From contig NZ_CP112875.1 of the NCBI RefSeq assembly GCF_029910235.1, positions 161,632-225,631 of the forward strand: a stretch of 64,000 nucleotides of DNA, written 5' to 3'. Origin of the DNA: Pseudanabaena galeata CCNP1313. GTDB lineage: Bacteria > Cyanobacteriota > Cyanobacteriia > Pseudanabaenales > Pseudanabaenaceae. Positions 17,922 to 26,086 of this stretch are shown piece after piece. The notes below the pieces were generated by a model, which did not search any database, was not told the origin of the DNA, and worked only from the letters and a program-made list of their open reading frames with translations. The stretch's first letter is position 1. The number at the start of each line of letters is the position of its first letter. A program made the translations under genes and the position numbers.

Positions 17922-20900
17922 ATGTCGATCGCCCGTCATCATGCTGAATGGTTAAGCCTCCTTGATATTGTTGGCTCGTTTTTGAGTATGGAGGTATTGC
18001 TAGAGGTATTTCCGCAGGGGTTGAGCGTCCATGATAGTGAGCATTTTGCGCTCTTGAAACAGGTTTATGCAGAATGGGGAAATGAGCAGAGCGATCGCCG
18101 TATTGATCGCCAAATTCATCGGGCATGGGTGGAATGGGTGCTGGTGAATACGCTGGGCTATCCGCAGGAATATCTGAAGACGGGGCAGGAGATTGCTAAT
18201 CATTGGCGGATTAGGATGGAGCAGCATCAGGAAACGATTGCGCCTGATTGGGTATTGGTCGATGCTCATGATCCTAATAAGGTAATTAAGCCTGAGTTGT
18301 TGATTCAGATTTTTGAACCGAGTCAGAAACTGGATGGAACTTATAAGGGCATAAATAAAGAATCGAAATGGTCGGCTTCGCCTGTGACGAGGATGGTGGA
18401 GTTGTTGCGGGGGCTGCGGGTGAATTTGGGATTGATTACCAACGGCGAAGAATGGATGTTGGTTTATGCGCCGCAGGGTGGGACTTCATCGACGGTTTCT
18501 TGGTATGGGAATATCTGGATCGAAGAAAAGATTACTTTACGCGCATTTCGGGATTTGTTGGGTGTAGAGCGCTTCTTTGGGGTGCAGGAGCAGGATACTT
18601 TAGCGAGTCTGTGCGATCGCTCTAAAAATTCGCAACAGGAAGTTACCGATCAACTGGGGCTACAGGTACGCAAGGCGGTCGAAATCCTGATTCAAAAATT
18701 AGCGGAAATTGATGCCGATCATCAGGGGCGAATGTTGGCGGGGGTATCCATGCAGGAGCTATATCAGGCGGCTTGTTTTGTGATGATGCGGTTGGTGTTT
18801 TTGCTATGTGCGGAGGAGCGTGGGTTATTGCTATTGGGTGAGGATCGCTATGACAAGAATTATGCGGTTTCGACTTTGCAAGAAAATCTCAGGGCGATCG
18901 CCGATCATAGTGGTGAGGAGATTTTAGAACGTCGTCATGATGCTTGGTGTCGGTTGATGGCGCTATTTCGGGCGGTGCATGGTGGTGTTTATCATCCTAA
19001 TTTTAAGCTGCCTGCCTACGGTGGTGATTTGTTTGATCCTGATGCGTTTCCGTTTTTGGAGGGCAGATTTGAGGGGCATGATGAACCGATCGCAGTGGAT
19101 AATCGCACGGTGTTACATCTGTTGGAGTCGTTGCAAATCCTGAGAATTAAGGTGGCGGGGGGTGGTTTTGAGCCGCGCCGTTTGAGTTTTAAGGCGATCG
19201 AGGTGGAGCAGATTGGTCATGTCTATGAGGGTTTGCTAGATCATCAGGCGGTGCGATCGCTGTCTACGGTGTTGGGTCTGGAGGGAACGAAAAATAAGGA
19301 GCCTGAGATTTTGCTAGAGGATCTGGAGGCTTTGGCGGCGCAGGGTGAGGAGGTGTTGGTTAAGTTTCTGAAGAAAGAGACGGGACGGGGTGAGGCGGCG
19401 TTGAAAAAATTATTGCCCTCATCCCCCCAGCCCCCTTCTCCCAAGGAGGGAGAAGGGGGAGCAAGAGAATTTACTCCCCTCTCCCTTAATGGGAGAGGGG
19501 CTGGGGGTGAGGGCTTATCCCATTACGAGGAGTCGCGTTATTTGACTCGTTGCGGTAATGATTTGCAGCTTTGGCATCGGATTAAGCCTTTTTATCGACT
19601 CATTCGCAAGGATTCGCGGGAGTACCCTGTGATTATTAGTGCGGGGGCGGTGTATGTGACGGCGGGGACGGATCGGCGGGAGTCGGGGACGCATTACACG
19701 CCGAAGGCTTTGACGGAGGAGATTGTGCGCTATACGTTGGAGCCGTTGGTGTATGTGGGGGTGAGTGAGGGTTTGCCGCAGGGTGAATGGAGGTTGCGAT
19801 CGCCGCAGGAGATTTTGAGTCTCAAAATATGCGATCCGACGATGGGTTCGGGGGCGTTTTTGGTGCAGGTTTGTCGGTTTTTGGCGGCGCGGTTGTTGGA
19901 GAGTTGGGAAGGGTTGGGAAGCCCTCACCCCCTAGCCCCCTCTCCCAAGGGGCGAGGGGGAACAAGAGATCTTTCTGGCTCCCCTCGCCCTCTGGGAGAG
20001 GGGCTGGGGGTGAGGGAAGTCTTCACGGTGTTTGGCAATATTTCTAAGCCTGATCTTGATGAGGCTTTGATTCCTGATGATGATTTGGATCGGTTGATTG
20101 TGGCGAAGCGGTTGATTGCGGAGCGTTGTGTGTATGGTGTGGATAAGAATCCTTTGGCGGTGGAGATGGCGAAGTTGTCGTTATGGTTGGAGACTTTGCA
20201 GAAGGATAAGCCGTTTACGTTTGTGGATCATGCGTTGCGGTGTGGGGATTCGTTATTGGGTTTGACGAGTCGAGAACAGTTTGAGAAGTTACATCTAAAT
20301 CCTGAAAAGGGTAACTTTACGGGGCGTTTGGTTGCGCCAAAGATGAAACCAGTTTTGCAAAAGGCGATCGCTGAACGTTTGGGGTTGAAAAATTTAAGGG
20401 ATGACGATCGCGCTTTGAAGGAGGCTAAGTTAAGGGAGGCGGATCGGGCGATCGCACAGGTTCGATATATTGGTGATAGTTTGATTGGTGAGTGTTTTGC
20501 CAAGGCGAATAAGGCGGAAAATCTCAAGGCGGAGGATTTGCAGATTTTGTTGGAGACTGTGGTTTTGTTGAAGGATGAGCAGGAACGCGATCGCGAAATT
20601 AGTTTGTTAAAAGCTCAAGCGGAACGACGTTTAAATTTTGATCTGTCTCAGCAAGATTTGGCGACTGATTCTAATAAGCGTAGGGTTCCTTTTCATTGGA
20701 TTTTTGAATTTCCCGAAATTTTCCTCGATCAAGAGAATGCGGGTTTTGATGCGATTTGTGGCAATCCGCCGTTTATGGGTGGTAAAAAGATTACGGGGGC
20801 AATGGGAACTGCTTATCGTGATTTTCTTGTGGAATGGGTTGCGAATAATGTAAAAGGGAATGCGGATTTTGTGGCTTATTTCTTTTTGCAGATTTCGCGA

Positions 20901-22295
20901 TTATTGAAAGATGATGGTTGTTTTGGTTTGGTTGCCACTAATACGATCTCGCAGGGTGATACAAGAGAAATCGGTTTAGATCAGGTTGCAACTAAAGGAA
21001 AGATTTATCGCGCTATTCCTAGCCGTCCTTGGTCTGGAACTGCGGCGCTAGAGGTTGCTTATGTTTGGGCTAAAAAAGGTGATTGGAAAGGAAAATATTT
21101 TTTAGATGATCAGCCAGTAGAAGCGATTACACCATATCTCACAGTTCAGAGTTCTGAATTAGGTAAACCAAATCGATTAGAGTTAAATAGCGGTAAATCT
21201 TTTATTGGATCTTTCGTTTTAGGAATGGGATTTGTGCTTGAACCAGAGGAAGCTAAAGCTTTGATTACGAAGAACCCTAAAAACAAAGATGTTCTCTTTC
21301 CCTATCTCAATGGTTCAGATTTAAACAGCAATCCTGATCAATCTCCAGCACGGTGGGTGATTAACTTTTTTGATTGGGCGTTATCACCAGAGCATGATGA
21401 TCCGAAAAATCCTAAAGGTGCGCCCTATGCGTCTGATTATCCTGATTGTTTAGAAATTGTTGAAAGACTGGTTAAGCCTGAGAGAACTAGATTAAATGAA
21501 AAAGGAGAATTTGCGCTCAGAAAGCCATTACCTCAAAAATGGTGGATTTATGCAGATAAAAGACCAGCACTTTATGAGGCGATCTCGCAATGTGATCGGG
21601 TTTTAGTTTGTGCAAGAGTAACCAAAAATTTGATGTTTTCATTCGCTTCCAAAGACTATGTGTATAACGAAATGCTGATAGTTTTTAATGAATCAAAATA
21701 TTATCTTTTTTCTTTTCTTCAATCATCAATACATGATTCTTGGGCATGGCAAAATTGTTCAACTCTAGGCGCAGGGATGCGATATACTCCCTCAGATTGT
21801 TTTGAAACCTTCCCATTGCCAACCCTCACCCCAGAAATAGAAAAAGAACTAGAAACAATAGGAGAGAAATATTACAGCGATCGTCAGCAGATCATGCAAA
21901 CCACCCAACTCGGACTCACCAAAACCTATAACCGCTTCCACGACCCCAACGACACCGCGATCGACATCCAGCAACTTCGTGAACTGCATATACAGATGGA
22001 TTACGCAGTAATGAAAGCTTATGGGTGGGGGGAGCAATTGCGAATTACGAATTACGAATTGGGAGTTGAGGGAGAGCAATTCCCGTTGGCTCATGGGTTT
22101 CATCAAACTAAACAAGGACTAAGATTCACCATCAGCGAAACAGCGCGGCGTGACATCCTCGATCGCCTCCTTGCCCTCAACCATCAAAGATACGCCGAAG
22201 AAGTCAAAGCAGGACTGCATGACAAGTCAAAAGGAAAAAGGAAAAAGGAAAAAGTCGTACAGGTAAACAAAGATCAATATGAATTAGAAATGTAA
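17922..22295 (+). CDS. drmMI: DISARM class 1 adenine methyltransferase DrmMI
   Basis: A 1457-residue DNA methyltransferase. The N-terminal half lacks recognised catalytic motifs and resembles the target-recognition or nuclease-like lobe of BREX/DISARM/type IIG enzymes. The catalytic half has THYTPKALTEEIV, motif I DPTMGSGAFL (from residue 638) and motif IV NPPF (948-951), which define an N6-adenine amino-methylase. It should mark host DNA so DISARM spares it. Two blocks (about residues 499-532 and 667-699) are Pro/Gly/Arg-rich and come from inserted palindromic repeats. Near the C terminus, short repeats (ITNYEL and KGKRKKEK) look like further insertions. The frame is open throughout. The start is ATG at 17922. 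A solitary type IIG enzyme is the alternative. Confidence 0.85.
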   Translation: MSIARHHAEWLSLLDIVGSFLSMEVLLEVFPQGLSVHDSEHFALLKQVYAEWGNEQSDRRIDRQIHRAWVEWVLVNTLGYPQEYLKTGQEIANHWRIRMEQHQETIAPDWVLVDAHDPNKVIKPELLIQIFEPSQKLDGTYKGINKESKWSASPVTRMVELLRGLRVNLGLITNGEEWMLVYAPQGGTSSTVSWYGNIWIEEKITLRAFRDLLGVERFFGVQEQDTLASLCDRSKNSQQEVTDQLGLQVRKAVEILIQKLAEIDADHQGRMLAGVSMQELYQAACFVMMRLVFLLCAEERGLLLLGEDRYDKNYAVSTLQENLRAIADHSGEEILERRHDAWCRLMALFRAVHGGVYHPNFKLPAYGGDLFDPDAFPFLEGRFEGHDEPIAVDNRTVLHLLESLQILRIKVAGGGFEPRRLSFKAIEVEQIGHVYEGLLDHQAVRSLSTVLGLEGTKNKEPEILLEDLEALAAQGEEVLVKFLKKETGRGEAALKKLLPSSPQPPSPKEGEGGAREFTPLSLNGRGAGGEGLSHYEESRYLTRCGNDLQLWHRIKPFYRLIRKDSREYPVIISAGAVYVTAGTDRRESGTHYTPKALTEEIVRYTLEPLVYVGVSEGLPQGEWRLRSPQEILSLKICDPTMGSGAFLVQVCRFLAARLLESWEGLGSPHPLAPSPKGRGGTRDLSGSPRPLGEGLGVREVFTVFGNISKPDLDEALIPDDDLDRLIVAKRLIAERCVYGVDKNPLAVEMAKLSLWLETLQKDKPFTFVDHALRCGDSLLGLTSREQFEKLHLNPEKGNFTGRLVAPKMKPVLQKAIAERLGLKNLRDDDRALKEAKLREADRAIAQVRYIGDSLIGECFAKANKAENLKAEDLQILLETVVLLKDEQERDREISLLKAQAERRLNFDLSQQDLATDSNKRRVPFHWIFEFPEIFLDQENAGFDAICGNPPFMGGKKITGAMGTAYRDFLVEWVANNVKGNADFVAYFFLQISRLLKDDGCFGLVATNTISQGDTREIGLDQVATKGKIYRAIPSRPWSGTAALEVAYVWAKKGDWKGKYFLDDQPVEAITPYLTVQSSELGKPNRLELNSGKSFIGSFVLGMGFVLEPEEAKALITKNPKNKDVLFPYLNGSDLNSNPDQSPARWVINFFDWALSPEHDDPKNPKGAPYASDYPDCLEIVERLVKPERTRLNEKGEFALRKPLPQKWWIYADKRPALYEAISQCDRVLVCARVTKNLMFSFASKDYVYNEMLIVFNESKYYLFSFLQSSIHDSWAWQNCSTLGAGMRYTPSDCFETFPLPTLTPEIEKELETIGEKYYSDRQQIMQTTQLGLTKTYNRFHDPNDTAIDIQQLRELHIQMDYAVMKAYGWGEQLRITNYELGVEGEQFPLAHGFHQTKQGLRFTISETARRDILDRLLALNHQRYAEEVKAGLHDKSKGKRKKEKVVQVNKDQYELEM
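19416..19515. repeat. Palindromic repeat inserted in frame in drmMI (1)
   Basis: About 100 bp whose left arm (CCCTCATCCCCCCAGCCCCC) pairs with its right arm (GGGGCTGGGGGTGAGGG). A second pair, TCTCCC...GGGAGA, lies inside. It is read through as a Pro/Ser/Gly/Glu-rich insert (LPSSPQPPSPKEGEGG and following residues). Base composition differs sharply from the surrounding gene. Confidence 0.8.
19921..20018. repeat. Palindromic repeat inserted in frame in drmMI (2)
   Basis: About 98 bp, the same repeat type as at 19416 (CCCTCACCCCCTAGCCCCC on the left, GGGGCTGGGGGTGAGGG on the right). It encodes SPHPLAPSPKGRGGTRDLSG and continues Pro/Gly-rich. It sits about 23 residues after motif I of the methylase, in a place where family members would have a loop. 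Confidence 0.8.
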
Positions 22296-22301
22296 AAACC
22301 T

Positions 22302-22576
22302 GTAGGGGTAAAGCATTTGCGCCACAATCTTGAACAATCATAAATAACCTCTATCCGCAAATGCTTTACCCTCTTCTATTTGCTCTGTCTACGTTTCAGG
22401 GTTTCGATCCCCCCCAGCCCCCCTTAAAAAGGGGGGAGAATAAATTAAATTTTCTTCTTCCCCCTTTTTAAGGGGGATTGAGGGGGATCTCTTAGAGTCC
22501 GCGATTTGGGCAAAGCATTCCCATTGACAAATTTTCAGTAAACATCATCAACCCCTGCGGGAATGCTTTGCCCCTA
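22302..22576. repeat. Repeat-filled spacer after drmMI
   Basis: Three foldback elements fill this gap. At 22302-22371, GTAGGGGTAAAGCATTTGCG faces CGCAAATGCTTTACCC. At 22406-22490, GATCCCCCCCAGCCCCCCTT faces AAGGGGGATTGAGGGGGATC. At 22507-22576, GGGCAAAGCATTCCC faces GGGAATGCTTTGCCC. None is coding. Any of them could end drmMI transcription. Confidence 0.65.
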
Positions 22577-22647
22577 CCTGAATCAATTATTTTTGTCCTT
22601 TACCTAGATTCATTACCTATAATCAATCTAGTGATTTGAATAAACCC

Positions 22648-22887
22648 ATGAAAATCCTGCAAACCAAGAGCCAAGTTAACAACGGCGAAATCACCATCAA
22701 AGTTTCGCCAAGCCTCAATCAACAACAGGTTGAAGTCTTCATCTTCACCGCCGAAGCCCCAAATGAACTAGAAACAATGCGTCAACAAGCCATAACCAAC
22801 GGTTATGACAGCAAACAAAAAATTCTCGACCTGATCCAACAAGTAAAACGAGAAATCATTATAGAAAGGGGTTGGCAGAATCCATGA
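22648..22887 (+). CDS. VapB-like antitoxin remnant
   Basis: A 79-residue acidic protein (MKILQTKSQVNNGEITIKVSPSL...) with the length and layout of cyanobacterial antitoxins that accompany PIN toxins: a short beta-rich N terminus and a helical toxin-binding tail. An ATG at 22636 is four codons further upstream; I prefer 22648 (MKILQ). It overlaps the start of a truncated PIN gene by four bases (ATGA at 22884), the coupling typical of TA pairs. Without an intact partner it may be an orphan. Confidence 0.5.
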   Translation: MKILQTKSQVNNGEITIKVSPSLNQQQVEVFIFTAEAPNELETMRQQAITNGYDSKQKILDLIQQVKREIIIERGWQNP

Positions 22888-22997
22888 ATCCGCCCGAACG
22901 TATATTTTTAGATACAAATATCTACATTATAAATCCTCAACTATTGGCGACAACTCCACATCTTCATAAATCAATGCCAAAGAACATTGAAAATTAA
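22884..22997 (+). pseudogene. Truncated PIN-domain toxin (VapC-like) N terminus
   Basis: The frame starts MNPPERIFLDTNIYIIN, the classic PIN start with the first catalytic Asp in LDTN, and stops after 37 codons. Its downstream part is replaced by the 3' end of a convergent Uma2 gene. A PIN-like tail (KLIIHTDDKEHLKDFQHYI, ending in TGA at 23695-23697) lies just beyond the Uma2 gene on the same strand and may be the displaced C terminus. The toxin should be inactive. Confidence 0.5.
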
Positions 22998-23532
22998 TAC
23001 TCGTTAACTCAAACAAGTCAGGATTATCAGACTCCAGCAAATCCTCTGGATAGCTCGTCAATTCCCACTTACCAGCATTCCCCCGCCGATACACATCTAT
23101 ATTAATCTTCTCCGCATCAATCAAAACATACTCCAACAAACTCGGAAAACGCCGATAATATTTAAACTTATCGCCCCGATCAAAACCCGCCGTACTTGGA
23201 GATAGAACTTCGATAATTAACTTAGGGAAAGAAATTACATCACGCGATCCGCGATCGCTCTCATTACAACTCACCACCACATCAGGATAGAAATATTTTT
23301 TTGCATTCCTGTCTTGCACCTTAACATCAGCGACATTTATGCGACATCCCATCGCTTTTAAATGAGATCGCAGTGCATTGTAAGCATTTAAAGCGATATC
23401 ATTGTGAGCGATCGTACCACCAGCCATCGCATAAACTTCACCATCAATATATTCATGGCGAAACTCCTGCTTCGCTTCCCATACCAAATACTCTTCAGGC
23501 GTTAAGAAATCATTTTTAAGATTAGCAATCAT
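22927..23532 (-). CDS. Uma2-family (DUF820) protein
   Basis: 201 residues with the DUF820/Uma2 pattern: EYLVWEAKQEFRHEYIDGEVYAMAGG, then YFYPDVVVSC and LIIEVLSPSTAGFDRGDKFKYY. These carry the Asp/Glu residues of a PD-(D/E)XK nuclease fold. The family is greatly expanded in cyanobacteria and its function is unknown, though nuclease activity is predicted. It lies between halves of what looks like a broken VapC gene, suggesting it arrived as an insertion. It points away from drmC on the same strand. Two relatives lie at 59748 and 63250. Confidence 0.82.
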   Translation of the reverse strand: MIANLKNDFLTPEEYLVWEAKQEFRHEYIDGEVYAMAGGTIAHNDIALNAYNALRSHLKAMGCRINVADVKVQDRNAKKYFYPDVVVSCNESDRGSRDVISFPKLIIEVLSPSTAGFDRGDKFKYYRRFPSLLEYVLIDAEKINIDVYRRGNAGKWELTSYPEDLLESDNPDLFELTSINFQCSLALIYEDVELSPIVEDL

Positions 23533-23742
23533 CGCTTTTGTCCTTAACTTTTAATCAAAAATAGCATAGTCAGCAATATCACTTACTCCCAAAACTTCAC
23601 CGTCATCAGCGCGACCTATCTGTGAACTGCCAAAGGTAAGCTAATCATTCACACCGATGATAAAGAACATCTAAAAGACTTTCAGCATTATATCTGAGTC
23701 TATTGTTTATAATATCTATAAAACCTATAGAAACTATAGATA

Positions 23743-24093
23743 ATGAACAAAAGCAAAACTATATCTGCCCATGTCACCAGTGAAACGATCGCCAAAATCG
23801 ATCACCTTGCCAAACTCGAAAACCGATCGCGATCGCAACTTACAGGCGCAGTCGTAGAACTAGGCGGCGACCTCCCCCATGAAGCATGGACAGCATTACT
23901 TCAGATCAAAGCAATGGGAACCATCGAAGATTGGCAAGCCCTACAGCAAGACCTCACCCGTACCCTCCTCAATCATCGCTATCGGCTACTACAACAGAAA
24001 ATGTCAACCCAAGGCGATCGGCAATGGCTCGACACTCTAGAAACCGAAGACGACATCCTTAATGCTGCCGTATTACTGACTCAACATGGCTAA
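23743..24093 (+). CDS. Antitoxin-like protein with N-terminal RHH-type segment
   Basis: 116 residues. The N terminus (KTISAHVTSETIAKIDHLAKLENRSRSQLTG) reads as a ribbon-helix-helix DNA-binding unit. The C-terminal ~70 residues are helical and acidic near the end. It is followed nine bases later, in the same frame, by a PIN-domain gene, so the pair is a VapBC-type toxin-antitoxin module. The antitoxin would repress its own operon and neutralise the RNase. It sits in the convergence zone of the DISARM arms. Confidence 0.6.
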   Translation: MNKSKTISAHVTSETIAKIDHLAKLENRSRSQLTGAVVELGGDLPHEAWTALLQIKAMGTIEDWQALQQDLTRTLLNHRYRLLQQKMSTQGDRQWLDTLETEDDILNAAVLLTQHG

Positions 24094-24102
24094 AATCTCA
24101 CG

Positions 24103-24588
24103 ATGGTGTCTCGTCTCAATATTTGGTGTGCTGCCATCCTCGCCGATCTTAAACAAAACCAAGGATCAGCCTGCCAAAATTTAGTAAGCATTGTCCAAAC
24201 AGGCAAAAGTCATTTTGGCTCAGTCGAACTGATCGTTTCATGGGGAATGCTCAATCGTTTGCAAGCAGTTCTACTTCGTCTGCAAATATCTCCAGAATAT
24301 GCCTTTAACTATATTGATAATATTCGTGCTTATACAAGCATCAACCCTAGCCTTACTCTTGGCGGCACAGGCATTATTCCCCTTCAAGATGTAGAAGATC
24401 GTCATGTCCTAGAAACAGCGATCGCAGGAAAAGCTGACTTCTTGATTACCGCCAATTTTCAAGATTTTCAATCCAAAGAAACCCAAATAATTATCCCATC
24501 ACGACATTATCTATATCAATCTCCTAACCATAAAATCCACATTGTTCATCCTTACTTAATGATGGAATGGATTAGAAAAGAGAGCTAG
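24103..24588 (+). CDS. PIN-domain protein, VapC-like, possibly inactive
   Basis: 161 residues. EDRHVLETAIAGKADFLITANFQDF is the conserved C-terminal half of a PIN ribonuclease, with the acidic residues of motifs 2 and 3. At the N terminus, where the family has an Asp two residues before Asn (DxNIW), this protein reads RLNIWCAAILA, so the first catalytic Asp seems to be Arg. The start ATG at 24103 is the only one after the antitoxin stop at 24091-24093. Either the toxin has lost activity, or the start region is altered by mutation. Confidence 0.6.
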   Translation: MVSRLNIWCAAILADLKQNQGSACQNLVSIVQTGKSHFGSVELIVSWGMLNRLQAVLLRLQISPEYAFNYIDNIRAYTSINPSLTLGGTGIIPLQDVEDRHVLETAIAGKADFLITANFQDFQSKETQIIIPSRHYLYQSPNHKIHIVHPYLMMEWIRKES

Positions 24589-24636
24589 ATAGTAAGATGG
24601 GTGGGGCTTTGCGATGCATATCTTACTATTTCAAAA

Positions 24637-25458
24637 CTAACGAAAAGGAATCAAGACGCGATCGCGAATTAAAACATCAAAGGTATGGTGAATCTGCCTC
24701 GCTAACTTCGCTTGATCCGTCAATAACCCTAACTCCAAATTGAGACTCAGCGCATATTGCGTCAGATTAGCGCTACTGATCAACACCCGATGGCGATCGC
24801 TAATCACACCCTTAATATGCAAAGATCCATACTTCCCCTTCGAGTTCACAGGTCTTCTACCAATCGGCCAATAATAAATCTGTAACTGCTCAATCATCTC
24901 CGCAGGAAAAGTCTGCAAAATACCAAAGGGAATTTTTTCAGAGCGCTCAGGCATTTCCACAATCATCGTAATCACCACCTGACGCGCTAGAGCCTTACGC
25001 ATCGCCGCCACGATTTCAGGAATATCATAAACCGCAAAGCTAATCAGCAATAACTCCTCACGGGTTTGATGGATTAACTCTAAAATCGTCGGTTCCGTTT
25101 GACGGTTCCATTCCCCCGCTTGGTCGGGCATCGTCCAGATCGGCTGCACCTCATAGTTCTTTTGCAATTCGCGCCCCAACTCCATCGCCGCCAGCAAAGC
25201 CAAATGCAGCGACTCCGAGCTAACTTCAGGATGTAACTCTTGCCAAAGCTCTATGAATTTGTAAACGCGATCGCGCAATTCCTGCGATGTCACCTTTTGC
25301 GAAAGCAAATATTTCCAATAATCAGACTCAGGAATAATCGCCATGATTTTGATTAATTCAGGCAGTAGGCGATCGGGCAGAGCCAGAGCCAATCCCTTCA
25401 GCGCATCAACAAAAATTGGGTTATACATAATTAAAATATTGAGGCGCGGCAAAGCCAT
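24637..25458 (-). CDS. drmC: DISARM phospholipase-D-like protein DrmC
   Basis: 273 residues. The C-terminal SLHIKGVISDRHRVLISSANLT contains the HxK...D...N pattern of the PLD superfamily HKD motif. A second half-site is less clear, as is usual for DrmC. DrmC is the least essential of the core DISARM proteins in tested systems and is thought to be nuclease-like. It is the last gene of the minus-strand arm, after drmA, drmB and the inserted brnTA pair, 13 nt from brnA. An alternative start is the internal Met at 25428 (MYNPIFVDALKG). Confidence 0.82.
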   Translation of the reverse strand: MALPRLNILIMYNPIFVDALKGLALALPDRLLPELIKIMAIIPESDYWKYLLSQKVTSQELRDRVYKFIELWQELHPEVSSESLHLALLAAMELGRELQKNYEVQPIWTMPDQAGEWNRQTEPTILELIHQTREELLLISFAVYDIPEIVAAMRKALARQVVITMIVEMPERSEKIPFGILQTFPAEMIEQLQIYYWPIGRRPVNSKGKYGSLHIKGVISDRHRVLISSANLTQYALSLNLELGLLTDQAKLARQIHHTFDVLIRDRVLIPFR

Positions 25459-25471
25459 ACATCAATAGATT

Positions 25472-25765
25472 TTAATCTTTGTGGTGAAACTTTACATAGC
25501 TCTCCAATACTGCATTCATGCGAGACTGATATCCTTTCTTTCCATCCTTTTGAAAAAAATGCAAAACCGATTCTTTTATTCTCAAAGTCACAGGTGTAGT
25601 CAAATCAGGTGAGACTATCTCTGCCTTTGCCCAAAAAGAATCATCCAATTCCTCTATGTCCGAATAATCGATATCTTCATCCGATAAATTCGCAAGACGA
25701 AATTCCTCATCCTTGCTAAGTTGAGGCTTATGAACAGGATCAGCAATATATTCAACGATTTTCAT
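25472..25765 (-). CDS. brnA: BrnA antitoxin
   Basis: 97 residues ending in VTLRIKESVLHFFQKDGKKGYQSRMNAVLESYV, the ribbon-helix-helix C-terminal domain of BrnA. The N-terminal part is acidic (DEDIDYSDIEELDD) and should wrap the toxin. BrnA binds BrnT 2:2 and represses the operon. It overlaps the upstream brnT gene by 14 bases, the usual toxin-first order of this family. It lies between drmB and drmC and may stabilise the defence island. Confidence 0.85.
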   Translation of the reverse strand: MKIVEYIADPVHKPQLSKDEEFRLANLSDEDIDYSDIEELDDSFWAKAEIVSPDLTTPVTLRIKESVLHFFQKDGKKGYQSRMNAVLESYVKFHHKD

Positions 25766-26018
25766 AGCGATTAACCTCTCTTGTATTTGCTTTTCGCGCA
25801 GAAATGAGCCGAATCTTGGATGAACGGAGCGTAAAGGTAACTACATATACACGATTATCAATTTTCGCCAAAGTGATATAGCGATTCTCTCCATAATCCT
25901 GACGATGATCCAGCACTGTAATACGCTGGGTATCATCAAAGACTCTGGTTGCAAACTCAAAGCCCACAGAGTGCTTAATCAAATTAAGCTTTGCTTTCTC
26001 TTCGTCCCATTCAAACAT
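25752..26018 (-). CDS. brnT: BrnT ribonuclease toxin
   Basis: 88 residues. FEWDEEKAKLNLIKHSVGFEFATRVFDD and ENRYITLAKIDNRVYVVTFTLRSSKIRLISARKANTRE, read in pieces, are the characteristic BrnT fold: an RelE-like RNase with conserved H and R residues (KH, RLISARKA). The gene is full length and overlaps brnA, so the module looks functional. A strong hairpin (26052-26084) separates it from drmB, which suggests its own promoter in the short gap around 26020-26050. Confidence 0.87.
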   Translation of the reverse strand: MFEWDEEKAKLNLIKHSVGFEFATRVFDDTQRITVLDHRQDYGENRYITLAKIDNRVYVVTFTLRSSKIRLISARKANTREVNRYENR

Positions 26019-26051
26019 GAATTAATGTTAACACAATTTGTACATACAAAT

Positions 26052-26084
26052 AAAGAGAGGTGGTGCAAAGCACCACCTCTCTTT
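26052..26084. terminator. Terminator hairpin after drmB
   Basis: A perfect 15-bp stem (AAAGAGAGGTGGTGC against its complement) around an AAA loop, lying two bases beyond the drmB stop on the minus strand. It would end drmAB transcription before brnT. It has the look of the other word-plus-palindrome repeats in this window. Confidence 0.6.
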
Positions 26085-26086
26085 GA

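Noticed and set aside
19515..20047. Arg/Pro-rich frames on both strands in drmMI
   Set aside because: They result from the GC-rich palindromic repeats and codon bias of drmMI; no start signals or motifs.
17922..22295. Type IIG or BREX methylase (PglX) instead of DrmMI
   Set aside because: The motifs alone allow it, but no pglZ, brxC or brxL genes are present, and drmA, drmB, drmC and drmD surround it.
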